In this document: positions 11,153-20,760 of the stretch, one piece after another
Position numbering within the stretch: the stretch's first letter is position 1
How the letters are laid out: the number at the start of each line of letters is the position of its first letter
Assembly: GCA_030220185.1 (NCBI GenBank)
Contig: JASPKZ010001235.1
Coordinates: 1,464,501 to 1,528,500 of the forward strand
DNA length: 64,000 bases
DNA from: Diploptera punctata
Taxonomy: Eukaryota > Arthropoda > Insecta > Blattodea > Blaberidae
Reading direction: 5' to 3'
Made by a program: the position numbers and the translations under genes
Notes under the pieces: model-generated
Databases searched by the model: none
The model's input: only the letters and a program-made list of their open reading frames with translations
What the model was told of the DNA's origin: nothing

Positions 11153-11402
11153 GCCTTACTGGCTTTATAAAGTAGTGTTTAAATTCCCAATAAATGTCTT
11201 CTTAAATAAGAAGCTGCTATTTGCGTAATCGAGCAAAGATTCCTAGCATTTGGCACTGGGAATTAACAATGTATAAGAGAAAAATTTGCGTTTAGATTGG
11301 TGTGCTCAGGTAGCTCAGGGGTAGAGCATTGGCATAGAAACCAAAGGTCCTGGGTTCAAACCCTGGTCTGAATGTATAGTTTTTCTCTTCAAATATAATT
11401 TG
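11153..11402 (+). mobile_element. SINE1, plus copy
   Basis: Core near 11307-11375: GCTCAGGTAGCTCAGGGGTA. One base is missing in the anticodon arm (GGCATAGAAACC). Full 5' arm with CTTTATAAAGTAGTGTTTAAA. The preceding 11100-11152 is AT-rich filler. Confidence 0.8.
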
Positions 11403-11720
11403 TATCTCATAGTGTCACTTTCCACTTTAATTGAATCTTTGAGTTACAAAGGGAAGAAACTCTGCTGCCTTCGAAGAGCAACAAAGCACGTATGAACACA
11501 GAAATTATGAATTCCTGCTATATTTGCATTCCGTGTAAGCAGAGAATCAATATTGTAATTGATCAAAAATTTGTCAGAGCAAACTGTAATAAGTTATGTA
11601 GATTTTAAGGTTTTCTCAAAAATAGGGTACTTGGAGATTCTTCCCTTTTCAACTCAGTGATTCAATTTGATTAAAAACAAATTTTATAATTTATTTATAT
11701 TTGAAATGAAAAATATACTT
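11403..11720. other. Unassigned intron DNA
   Basis: About 320 bases without a repeat or gene that I recognise. Confidence 0.4.
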
Positions 11721-12020
11721 AAAGAAGCACTACTGGCTTTATAAATAATGTTAAAATTCCCAATAAAAAGTCTTCATAATAAAGGAGCCGCCATTTGCAA
11801 AAATCGTAGCAACGGCTCGTAGCATTTGGGGTTAGGGAATTAACTATGTATAAGAGAAAAATGTGCATTTAGATTGGAGGCCTAGGTACCTCACTTGGAT
11901 AGAGCATTGACATAGAGAGTCAAAGGTCCTGGGTTCAAACCCCAGACCAGGCATATATTTTTCTTTTCAAATATAATTTGTCCATCATTAAGATGTTTAA
12001 AAACCAGTAATATGAACATT
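11721..12020 (+). mobile_element. SINE1, plus copy (TTGAC/GTCAA subfamily)
   Basis: Core GCCTAGGTACCTCACTTGG, anticodon stem TTGAC/GTCAA instead of TTGGC/GCCAA, loop ATAGAGA, B-box GGTTCAAACCCC. Tandem with the next copy. Confidence 0.85.
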
Positions 12021-12290
12021 GAAAAAAGCACTATTGGCTTTATAAGTAATGTTTAAATTCCCAATAAAAAGTCTTCATAATAAAGCTTGTAGCATTTGAG
12101 GTTAGGGAATTAACTATGTAATAGAGAAAAATACGCGTTTAGATTGGAGGCCTAGGTAGCTCACTTGGATAGAGCATTGACATAGAAAGTCAAAGGTCCT
12201 GGGTTCAAACCCAGGTGTATATTTTTTTCTTTTCAAATATAATTTGTAAATCATTAAGATGTTCAAAAACATTTTATGAACATTATAATT
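12021..12290 (+). mobile_element. SINE1, plus copy (TTGAC/GTCAA subfamily), tandem
   Basis: Second copy of the subfamily, with anticodon stem TTGAC/GTCAA. The end of the T-arm and acceptor strand is deleted (CCCAGGTGTATA). It ends about 55 bases before a CLIP exon. Confidence 0.85.
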
Positions 12291-12344
12291 GAACTTCATG
12301 TTTAGAAATGATAGACTGGTTAAGTTGCATGTACTGTGTTACAG

Positions 12345-12496
12345 TTCTGAGTCAGAAAATAGCAGATTTTGAAAAGTCAGTTACGAGTCTGTCGACTGAA
12401 GTTCAGAAACTTGAACTGGAGTCAGGAGACTTACAGAGAAAATTACAAGCTTCGGATGAGAAATGTGGTCAGCTAACTCAACAGAAACAGAAACTG
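12345..12496 (+). CDS. CLIP-190: CLIP-170/CLIP-190 family exon (coiled coil)
   Basis: Short exon coding VLSQKIADFEKSVTSL through TQQKQKL. The acceptor is TGTGTTACAG and the donor CTG|GTAAGT. The phase-1 G of the 6616-7828 exon plus TT makes the first codon (Val), and the exon ends in phase 0, as the next exon needs. It continues the coiled-coil rod. A SINE array fills the intron upstream and a PLE tail hairpin follows about 50 bases downstream. Confidence 0.85.
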
Positions 12497-12590
12497 GTAA
12501 GTGTAATACCTTTGTTTTTTTCTTCGTTAGTAGGTATTAGGTCTAATTAAAACATTTTGTCTGCTCATTCTTACCTCTTAGAGTGTTTTT

Positions 12591-12633
12591 GTCGGACATA
12601 TGTTTCAGAGCTTCTTAGCCCCATCGTCAGCGA
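12591..12633 (-). ncRNA. Hammerhead ribozyme, PLE family E, intact core
   Basis: Minus strand: TCG, CTGACGA, stem II GGGGCT/AGCTCT, GAA, palindromic stem III ACATATGT, C, then CGA pairing with TCG as stem I. Every conserved core base is present. Confidence 0.85.
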
Positions 12634-12650
12634 TTACAGAACCTGTAAAA

Positions 12651-12693
12651 TCGCTGACAATGGGGCTAAGAAGCTCTGAAACATATGTTGGAC
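12651..12693 (+). ncRNA. Hammerhead ribozyme partner, PLE family E, G8 changed
   Basis: Plus-strand twin of the previous site. The core reads CTGACAA, so the conserved G8 is A, and the cleavage base is T. Stem II and stem III ACATATGT are kept. Predicted weak or inactive. Confidence 0.75.
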
Positions 12694-12789
12694 AAAAAAC
12701 AACTCTATAAGAGGTAAGAATGAGCAGACAAAATGTTTTAATTATTAAACAAACCTCTTAATATTACTTCCTATTGTATTTTTAAAAAG

Positions 12790-12980
12790 TAGGGAATTAC
12801 AACGTATAAAGAGAAAAATTTGCATCTAGATTGCAACTCGCTCGGTAGCTCAGTTGGTAGAGCATTTGGCCCAGAAAGCCAAAGGTCTTGGGTTCGAGTC
12901 TCGGTCTAGGCGAAAATTTTTCTCTTCAAATATAATTTATCCTTCAGTGAGAAGTGTTATATTAATAATAAAAACATATT
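12790..12980 (+). mobile_element. SINE1, plus copy abutting a CLIP exon acceptor
   Basis: tRNA-like core near 12840-12911 (TCGGTAGCTCAGTTGG, B-box GGTTCGAGTCTC) and 3' arm to AATAATAAAAACAT at 12976. The exon begins at 12997, so the SINE tail is the immediate upstream context of the splice site. Confidence 0.85.
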
Positions 12981-12996
12981 TTTTTTATGTTTGCAG

Positions 12997-14438
12997 GAGG
13001 GAGACATATCTGAGTTAATGAGCAGTTCAAGTGATTCATCAGCGCAGCTAATCAAACTGAACACGGAACTCCGTGATAAAGAAAGGGAGGTAGATGGAAT
13101 AAAAGAAGAATTAGCAGCTGCAAGTCAAGAAACAGAAATGATGAAACACAAGTTACAACAAGTCACAGAACAAGCAGAGAAAAACGAACAGGAGCTCAAA
13201 TCAAAACTAGAGAACACTTCACAATCATCTCAGAAATCACAAGATGATTTGAAAACAAAATTAGAAGCAGCTAATGAAACTGAGAAAGAGCTAAGATCAG
13301 AACTAGAAAAAATTAACAAAGACAATTCTCAAATTATGCAAGAATCAAAATTAGAAGCAGAAAGACTTTCAAAAGAAGCTGAAAAAATGAAGTTGGAGTT
13401 AGAAAAAACAATTGAGCAGAGTAAAACAAAAGAAAAAGAGTTATCAGAGAAGTTAGAAAATCTTCAACAGAAATTAGATGGAAAGGAAAAAGACTTAAAT
13501 CAACAATTGGAAATTGTGAATGAACAATTGAAAAATATTGATATTGAAATGAAACAAAAGTTAGAAGAAGCTAAAAACAAAGAAGAAGAATATATACAGA
13601 AATTAGTTGATGTTCAGGAGCAGGCAATGAAGACAGAGCAAGAATTAAGACAAAAGCATGTAGAGGAACTTGAAAAGCTTTCAGAAGGGAAAGAATCAGT
13701 ACAAACTCTGATAACAGAAAAAGAGAAACAGTTAACATCTGTTAGTCAGGAACTTGATAAAGTATTACAAGAAAAAGCTGATCTCGTAAAATCTGTCACG
13801 GAAAAAGATGAAACACTGAATTGTCTAAATGATCAGGTAGTGAAATTGCAAGAGGAATCTGCTAAAATATTGCAGGAACAAAATCATAATTTAGAATTAG
13901 TAAGTTCTCAATTGTTGAAAGTACAGGAGGATAAAAATTCAATTGAAACTAAAAATGCAGAATATACAACTGAAATTAATTCACTGACTGAGAAATGTAA
14001 TGTAATACAAAAAGAAAAGAGTGAAATTGAGGTTAGGTTAACAGAAACAGATTTAAAACTTTGTGAAACTAGTAAAGAACTAACAAAAATACAGCAAGAG
14101 AAATGTGATGCCGAGAAATATGTATTAAATAAAGATTTGAGATTGAAAGAAATTAGCGATGAATTGTTAAGGCTGGAGAAAGAAAAAGAAGCTACAGATA
14201 AAATCCTTGAAGAAAAAAATACTAAACTTTCTGAAACAATTGAAGAGTTATCCAAACTTCAGTCTGACAAAATTAAAGCCGAAAATCTTGCCAAAGACAG
14301 AGAAGAAAAACTGAAACAAACTGTGGAAGAAGTTGAAAAATTAAAAAATAATTTTGAATCTCATCGCCTAGAACTTCAGAATAAATTGATTCAGACGCAG
14401 AAAGAAGCCGAAGCTGTTTTAGATCTGCATAAAAAACT
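12997..14438 (+). CDS. CLIP-190: CLIP-170/CLIP-190 family exon (long coiled coil)
   Basis: About 480 codons of uninterrupted coiled coil starting EGDISELMSSSSDSSAQLIKL and ending DLHKK plus two bases. The acceptor is TATGTTTGCAG and the donor AAACT|GTAAGT; entry is phase 0 and exit phase 2, both matching neighbours. The Ser-rich start (SSSSDSS) is the only obvious break in the helix. A SINE1 copy ends only about 15-20 bases before this exon, so its tail lies beside the polypyrimidine tract of the acceptor. The exon keeps a strong A-rich codon bias like the first exon. Confidence 0.87.
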
Positions 14439-14499
14439 GTAAGTAATTTAGTTTTAAATTTAGTTATTGAAAAGGGTTATACTGTATAAACAAACATCT

Positions 14500-14845
14500 T
14501 CACTCCTGGCACGGCAGGCCTAGAAAGCCCGTAGCCTACCATCCGGCTGCTGGCCTCACATCCATATGTGTCACTCACAGAGGTAGATGATCATCAGCCA
14601 GTGTAGGGGTGACATGTGGTCAGCATGTCGAGTCCCCCAGCCGTTATAGCTTGTTTTTTTTAACCTGGAGCCACTACTTATTGTAGCTACCCAAATGCCT
14701 CATGATGCTGGTTGGCACCGGTCCCATACTGGCCGAAATACCATGACAAAATTTCTTCCTCCATGGAGACTCGAACCAGTGCAAGTCCCATAGCTCTGCG
14801 CCAAGGCTCCTAACTTAACCACTCGGCTACGGCGCAGGACTGTAT
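14500..14845 (-). mobile_element. SINE2 (type II tRNA-like head), minus copy
   Basis: Minus head GCGCCGTAGCCGAGTGG then TTAAG, a long variable region and GGTTCGAGTCTCC, as in a Leu/Ser-type tRNA. The body has GGTGACATGTGGTCAGCATG. Other copies lie at 16450, 17490, 18248, 20040, 28845 and 54345. Confidence 0.85.
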
Positions 14846-15194
14846 AAACATCTCCCAGACTAAACTCTATGGCTTACCAGCTGATGTTGGCCAGACATTC
14901 ACAAGTGTTACCCATGGACAATCATCCTGTATACAGGGTGTAAAAAAAATCTGTATGCAAACTTTGAGAGTTTGTAGAGGAGGTAAAACAAAACTCTTTG
15001 TTATGTGAAAAAAAAATTGACAGATTCACTGTTTCCTTGCTAGAGGTCCTTGAAGGGTTTGATGTTGGACTCCACTTAGGCCACTGTTCACTGTAGTTTT
15101 GACTATTTCGTATGCAACATGTTGGTATTGGTTGATATTAGAAGGTTATCATTACTGCCAGTAGTGTCCACGTCCCTGGATAAACACTTGCAGT

Positions 15195-15420
15195 AATTGA
15201 TGTTTTTATTATTAATTTAATACTTCTCACTGAAGGATAAATTATATTTGAAGAGAGAAAATTTTCGCCCAGACCGAGACTTGAACCCGAGACCTTCGAC
15301 TTTCCAGGCCAATGCTCTACCAAAATTTGCATTTAGATTGGAACTCGCCCCAGTAGAGCATTGACCTGGAAAGCCAAAGGTCCCGGGTTCGAGTCTCGAT
15401 CTGGGCAAACATTTTTCTCT
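15195..15420. repeat. SINE1 chimeric inverted pair
   Basis: A minus copy (15200-15325) truncated in the anticodon arm is followed by a plus copy (15326-15420) starting in the 5' arm. The plus copy also lacks part of the D arm. Confidence 0.7.
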
Positions 15421-15427
15421 TAATTTT

Positions 15428-15812
15428 TTTTTGCAAATGCCCCAGGTTGTCTGTCAACATTCCTGGTTTCTCTCCTGGCATGGCGTACTTGTAACCCACT
15501 TCTGAAGTTGGGACACCTGGAAGGCAGAGTTACGTTGTCCCGATGATATGATGGATGATGTTGATGATAGTGGTGCGCCAGGAGAGTCCCTAATCCTAAA
15601 CTTAACCTAAGATGAATATGAATGATGGTGATTGCGATGGCCATATAATTTCGGGGACTGTTTGGGCCTTAAAGTTTTCCTGACATTTGTCTTACAGGTG
15701 AGGAAAAACCCCAATAAAAACCTCACCCAGAAAAACTGTGCTGACCGGGGATCGAACACAGGCCTGCTGCATGACAAGGCAGCACACTGAGACCACAGTG
15801 GTGGACTTTCTC
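15428..15812 (-). mobile_element. SINE4, copy 2, inserted in a SINE1 tail
   Basis: Matches 1585-1975. The SINE1 tail TTTTTCTCTT breaks at 15420 and resumes at about 15808 as TTTCTCTTCAAATATAAC. Confidence 0.8.
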
Positions 15813-16154
15813 TTCAAATATAACTTACAGTAATTATTTATGCAACATCCACAATAGCCACGTCTGGGAGTTTGCGAACCCTAAGGCAACTCTTGTATTC
15901 CACCATTATCACAGATTTACCATAAATGTGTGGGCTGGTATTGTTCATGACCATCTGATTGGGTTGTTTCTTCTGACTAACTGACTTGGTGGAGGAAATC
16001 ACCTTATCTTTCTTCATGAAATCATCCACCCTACAAGGACCCCTAGCAGGGAAACGAAAAATCTGTCAGATTTTTTTCACATAACAAAAGAGTTCTATTT
16101 TACCTCCTCTACAAACTCTCAAAGTTTGTATATGGAAACTTTTTACACTCTGTA

Positions 16155-16330
16155 TATAGGGGAGCAAGTCCTCTGGGAGGGACTTCAAGCCGTGGGTCCC
16201 GAGTCTGAAGATTTTCAGGCTCGTAAAAGATCCTTAAACCTGAATGAAAAGGCCTCGAAGCAAAATTTACCGAATGTTCCCGTCCTAGTACTGTCTTGGT
16301 TTCCTAGGTGTCAGTATGAGGTGGAACGCT
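16155..16330 (+). mobile_element. SINE7 tail fragment
   Basis: Shares GAGCAAGTCCTC and GAAGATTTTCAGGCTC with the SINE7 copy at 25425-25650 (in reverse there). Confidence 0.5.
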
Positions 16331-16449
16331 GACCACAGACCACTCAAATGACATCTATACGAAAACAAGTGTTACTAAATTGGTATGGTTCAAATTCTTC
16401 CCTGTAGGTGGAGAGCGCCTAAATCTCTGTTAAGGGAAACATGGGCTCA

Positions 16450-16511
16450 CAAGAAGATATAGGGGTGACATGTTTAGCATGTTGGGCCTTGAGTTGTTAT
16501 AACTAAAGTCT
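16450..16511 (-). mobile_element. SINE2, left half (split by a DNA element)
   Basis: Body piece GGGGTGACATGTTTAGCATG; the rest continues at 17487-17660. Confidence 0.65.
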
Positions 16512-17486
16512 GGATGTTAGGCACTTAAAAAATTCAAAATAGGCAGGCAAAAGGCACTAAAAATTCAAAATAGGTTCTTACAAAAAATAGACTACAACAT
16601 ACATTTTTACAGCCTTACGTGAAGTATATAACATAAGCTATCAATAGCATACGAAGATATCAGAGATGATTTTGGAACTTGTTTTGCCTTTTTACAAACA
16701 GCATACTTATGTTTTGCAGTGTGCACGTGCTGCGAAACATGGCACTTCTTCGCGCAATTCACTAAAATTTCACACACACACACACACATTACAAAACAAT
16801 ATTGAACCATCACTTGAGAATATTTCCGCACCAAATTCTTTCATGAAATTGGTTTGTCTTTTACTGTTGTCAGTTCTTTAGGCATCGTAAAACAACTGTT
16901 CGAAAGGTAAGAAAAAGAAAGAAAGAAAGAAAGGAAAAAAAAGCCACATAGACGTGTTGCACTAATTTGTCCTTGAAGCACCTGTCTATAAACGAGGAAT
17001 ACAGACTGAATTCAGTGTTACCAACATCAAAAATAATATTGCCACTCACTTAAAGGTTTCAGCACCAGGTGTGAGACAAGAAAGAAAAGCTTGAGCCATC
17101 TACCCTTTTTTGTCACTCGGCAATGTTTGTATTGAAAAGAAGCAAAGCTGTAAATAGAACTTTCTCCAAGCTTGGAGCCAGAGTATAATACAATGGGACA
17201 TAGCTTAGGGCATGAGGTAGAAAAATCTAATAGCCGGTACTTATTTCACCTAAGGGAAGTATATTGAGGGGGAAGTTTGTCCATTTCAATTAATTTAATT
17301 GAAATACTAAGTTAATTTCAAGAAAAAATAGCAAATAGGCATTTATAGGCATTATAAGCTAAAATAGACATTTATAGGCAAAATGAACTTCATGGAAAAC
17401 AACTCCAGGATCGTTGGTATGAACTTATATGAAGTCACTTTTACAATATCTATAATAAATAATTATAGGCATTTTCCCTAACATCC
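16512..17486. mobile_element. TAGGC-rich DNA element inserted in SINE2
   Basis: Ends GGATGTTAGGCA and (reverse) GGATGTTAGGGA. The subterminal regions repeat TAGGCA and CATTTATAGGCA many times, as in hAT-type subterminal motifs. It contains a (CA)n stretch at 16772-16790 and an AAAG-rich tract at 16908-16940. No intact transposase; hAT is only a guess. Confidence 0.5.
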
Positions 17487-17660
17487 GGTTTCTAGTTATA
17501 ACTGTAGCCACACTTTTTGTAGCTACTCAAATCTGTCTCATACTAGCCAAAAGTGCGTGAGAGTTTCTTTACCCATGGAGATTTGAAGTAGCACAAGTCC
17601 TGTATCTCTGCACCAAGGTATAATGCCTTAAACAACTGGGCTTTGGCGTGAGACATCCAG
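17487..17660 (-). mobile_element. SINE2, right half with tRNA-like head
   Basis: Continues the copy at 16450 and ends in the head region (GTTTAAGGCATTATACC on the minus strand). Confidence 0.65.
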
Positions 17661-17780
17661 AGTCTTTATTTTTTTTTTCTCCATTTGTTTCTTTTCTTCC
17701 TAATCTTCTTCCTCCAATCCATTCTCCAACATGTAGTTTTCTAATCTCTTGTATCCATATGAGTGCTACAGCTTAAAATC
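17661..17780. other. Unassigned intron DNA
   Basis: T/C-rich intron stretch with no feature recognised. Confidence 0.4.
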
Positions 17781-17906
17781 ACTCCTGCAGGACTTATGAG
17801 GAATTTGGGTAGCTACAATAATTTAACTTTTACAGGAATTAATCACTATGAGGTTTAATTTCATGGTAAAATCAAATGTTTCCTACCTCTCCTCATATAA
17901 ATCTTC

Positions 17907-17955
17907 TAAGTAGATTGCGATTTTGAGACCATAACGGTCTCATCTTCAGTACTAT
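17907..17955 (-). ncRNA. Hammerhead, PLE family A, G12 changed
   Basis: CTGAAGA, stem II GAGACC/GGTCTC, then AAA in place of GAA. Stem I AGTA/TACT is kept. Predicted inactive. Confidence 0.6.
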
Positions 17956-18155
17956 TTTGGCGACTGATGTTATGTCGATCGGAAGAAAATCTTCTTCTTC
18001 TCTCTGTTGGTGGACCGTTGAACTTCTGGATCAGATCAGAATTTGCAAGAATTTCGAAGTTCATAAGTTTTCCTTTGTTTTCTGAATGTTTCACGGTTTG
18101 GGAAAAAATCCACATTCAGAAAAACAAAGGAAAATATGAACTTCGAAATTCCTGC

Positions 18156-18205
18156 AAATTCTGAAGATGAGACCATTATGGTCTCGAAATCATGATCTAC
18201 TTAGA
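18156..18205 (+). ncRNA. Hammerhead, PLE family A, chimeric stem I
   Basis: Core CTGAAGA, stem II GAGACCA/TGGTCTC, GAA, palindromic stem III ATCATGAT, C. The upstream strand of stem I was replaced at the inversion junction (AAATT against TACTT), so stem I is lost. Confidence 0.65.
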
Positions 18206-18430
18206 AGATTTATATGAGGAGAGGTAAGAAACATTTGATTTTACCATAGCTATAATAAGTTGCAGTTCCAGGTTGAAGAAATGATCTGTAACATGGATTC
18301 AACATGCTGACCACATGTCACCCCTATACTGGCAAGAAGATTGCCTACCTCTGTGATTAATGCATGTGGGTGTGAGGCTAGCAACTGCTAGTAGGCCAAG
18401 GGTCTTTTAAGCCTATTGTACTTGGGAGTT

Positions 18431-18875
18431 GTTATTCTTAGGTCAAATTGTTTTCAAAACTCCCTGTAAGATTCACAAGTAGCCGTACTGATTACCTAAT
18501 GATGGTCAACACTCTGAAAGCCCTACACAAATTAAAACAATAGCTGAGAAAGACTGCGTAACTCACATTAAAATTTTAACTTGAAAACTTACCTCAACGA
18601 TAATCAAAAATTATTATAGCAAGCTTGGATTAAACTTTATCTTGTTGAATTTACATTTATTTCAATTCTTATTTTTATTTCAGGTATTATACGTATTGAT
18701 TTGAAAATGCATTCAATGTCCCTCCAGTTAGTTTGGATAATATTGTACCTAGTACATCATTTCAGTGTTTATTAATATTATTTTCACTAATAAAAATATT
18801 TTTTTTATAAAAAAGCATTTATCTAAAAAGAGGAACAAAAATAAAAATTTTATTGAGACTGAAATATTTTGTGTA
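18431..18875. other. Unassigned intron DNA
   Basis: AT-rich; no feature recognised. Confidence 0.4.
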
Positions 18876-19608
18876 CAGCAAACTCCTGATTATCCGTGCG
18901 CATATTACCCGGTTTGCAGATTATCCGGTCATTACTCTTTTTACTGTATTTTTTAAAATGAAGATTAATACTGTACTGTATTTTGTATTGTAAAAAATTA
19001 TTTATTTTTAAACGTGCTACTGTGAACCGCGCTTAGAAACCCTGACGCATTCAACGGTACAAACCAACATTCTGAGAATACAATACAATTTCGGAAATTT
19101 CCATTGCGTGAGTCACTGAAAGTTTGTTGTTACATATTGAAACCACAGATATGCTGTGGCAGTGGGTTTATCACAGGTTAGTAGTTTGGTCATTAGTGGT
19201 TACTAGAGTGGTCATTCGTGGTTACTAGTGTGGTCATCGGTGGTTATCGCTGATTATTTGTCATTGCTGGTTATAAGTGTGGATATCCGTGATTACTAGT
19301 GTAGTTGTTGCTGGTTACAATGGCCATTTTGAACAACTGTTGGAACCAGAATGGTCATAACAGGAAATAGACCCACTTTTTGTTTTCATATTTATGAGTA
19401 AAATTAAGTAATGTTATTATCACTCGCACCTAAATACCTTTAATATAACATTTTATGAATATTTGTTACATTTAAGTAGTGTTAAAGTGGGTAAATACAT
19501 TTCTGATCAACTTCCACGGCGCCGAATAACTTAATTGGATTATCCGTGTTTTTCGATTTTCCATGCATATCTTCGTCCCAATTAACACGGATAATCGGGA
19601 GTTTGCTG
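18876..19608. mobile_element. pogo/Tigger-like nonautonomous element, 733 bp
   Basis: CAGCAAACTCCTGATTATCC at the left and its near complement at the right, flanked by TA on both sides (18874-18875 and 19609-19610). TIRs with TCGATTATCCG-like sequence are typical of pogo/Tigger. No transposase. The interior includes a degenerate tandem array at 19186-19325. Confidence 0.8.
19186..19325. repeat. Degenerate short tandem repeat inside the pogo-like element
   Basis: Repeated GTGGTCAT.GTGGTTACTAGT-type units of about 20-30 bp with many substitutions. Confidence 0.7.
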
Positions 19609-19631
19609 TATGTGTTTACATGAGAATTTAA

Positions 19632-19680
19632 ACACGGGAACTGCAGTTTTCAAGAGGAGTCCTTTTCATCTTCAGCTGAC
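19632..19680 (-). ncRNA. Hammerhead, PLE family C
   Basis: Minus strand: CTGAAGA, a stem II region, GAA, palindromic stem III AACTGCAGTT, C, CCGTG. Core intact; stem I weak. Confidence 0.6.
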
Positions 19681-19888
19681 GTTACAACTACTGGATTTTT
19701 GTTGGAATCTTCATCTATAATTGGAATTGACAGTTGGGAAAAGATACATATTCAATTCAAAAGAACAAATTTAGATCCATGAATTTTGAAATTCCCGACA
19801 CACAGTACTTGATCTCAAAGTTCATCAAATCAGCACCAGATGGCAATGTTATAGATGAAGATTCCAACAAAAATCTGGTAGTCATAAT

Positions 19889-19936
19889 GTCGGCTGAAGA
19901 GAAGAGGAACTTCTCTTGAAAACTGCAGTTCTTGTG
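19889..19936 (+). ncRNA. Hammerhead, PLE family C, partner
   Basis: TCGG, CTGAAGA, stem II AAGAG/CTCTT, GAA, AACTGCAGTT, C, TTGTG. Core intact; stem I mostly wobble pairs. Confidence 0.6.
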
Positions 19937-20039
19937 TTTTAAAAAACATAAAATATGAGGTAAGATAAGAAGTGACCCATTTTGGGTGAAGACAATCGGC
20001 CCAGGGAGGAAACCCCGAATAATAAACCTGCCATGAAAA

Positions 20040-20315
20040 CGGGTTAGCAACCCACTTCAAGGTGTATATTATACATTGCTCGCAGTCCCAAGGATCAAGC
20101 CTCGGATCAAAGACGAAAAATATTGGGTCCCCTAGCCATAATAGCTGGTTTCTTATACTGAAGGCACTATTATTACAGTAGCTACCCAAATTCTTCATGA
20201 TACTGGATGGGCATTAGTCCCATAATGGTCAAAATTCCATTAGAAAAGTTATTTCTCCAAGGGGACTCAATCCAAAAGTACTGTGCCTTAGACCACACAG
20301 CTATGACAGAGGACA
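20040..20315 (-). mobile_element. SINE2, minus copy (worn)
   Basis: Body anchors TAGCCATAATAGCTGG and GTAGCTACCCAAAT; head remnant near 20290. Confidence 0.65.
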
Positions 20316-20585
20316 AAATTAAATGATATATTAATTCTAATGAAGTCTGAAAGATTGTAGCTATTGCAGTTGTTCTCACGAAAAATATTTTCAGAAATTT
20401 AAGTTGAAAGTCAAAAAAATAGGCCTGGAGCTTTTCAGGGCAAAAATTAAGTATAAGAAACTTTGAACAGCTGAAGAAACAAGATTAGTACTAAGTATCA
20501 CATTTAGTGCAAACTCTTCAGGTTGGTTAACATGACACTCAAAGATATTAATGGGATGATTGAAGGAAATGTAAGTAAAGCTTTT
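20316..20585. other. Unassigned intron DNA
   Basis: No feature recognised. Confidence 0.4.
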
Positions 20586-20587
20586 TT

Positions 20588-20760
20588 ATTATAAATTTAA
20601 CGTTTCTCACTGAAGGACAAATTATATTTGAAGAGAAAAATATACACTTAGATCGGGGTTTCAACCTAGGACCTTTAGCTTTATATGCTAATGCTCTACC
20701 GTCTGAGCTCTCCTAAGCACTCCAATATAAATGCAACATTTTCTCTTATACTCTTTCTTC
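20588..20760 (-). mobile_element. SINE1, minus copy
   Basis: Core on the minus strand with GAGCTCAGACGGTAGAGC and GGTTGAAACCCC; flanked by the family's AGAAAAAT arms. Confidence 0.75.

Larger units (their letters stand above)
12548..12748. mobile_element. PLE family E tail hairpin, about 90-bp arms
   Basis: Near-perfect inverted repeat: AATTAAAACATTTTGTCTGC on the left and its complement on the right, with about 20 bases between the ribozyme ends. The outward ends carry CTTACCTC / GAGGTAAG. Confidence 0.9.
14932..16154. mobile_element. Tc1/mariner-like element with about 110-bp inverted repeats, nested inserts
   Basis: TACAGGGTGTAAAA at the left and its complement (TTTTTACACTCTGTA) at the right, with matching inner blocks such as AAACTTTGAGAGTTTGTAGA. 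The interior is mostly replaced by SINE1 and SINE4 copies (15190-15830). The remaining inner pieces give no clear transposase. Confidence 0.7.
17822..18247. mobile_element. PLE family A tail hairpin with 11-bp target duplication
   Basis: Left minus arm and right plus arm meet near 18110. The minus arm keeps part of the C-terminal coding end (MNFEILANSDLIQKF, GPPTERRRR). Flanking 11-base direct repeats show it entered the SINE2 copy as one unit. Confidence 0.85.
17781..18430 (+). mobile_element. SINE2, plus copy split by a PLE hairpin
   Basis: Left part to 17821 and right part from 18248, with 11-base flanks AGCTACAATAA (17811-17821) and AGCTATAATAA (18248-18258) around the PLE insertion. Confidence 0.75.
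19620..19990. mobile_element. PLE family C tail hairpin
   Basis: Minus arm about 19620-19725, plus arm 19726-19975. The plus arm encodes the C-terminal end SMNFEIPDTQYLISKFIKSA followed by PDGNVIDEDSN. Adjacent to the pogo-like element. Confidence 0.8.
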
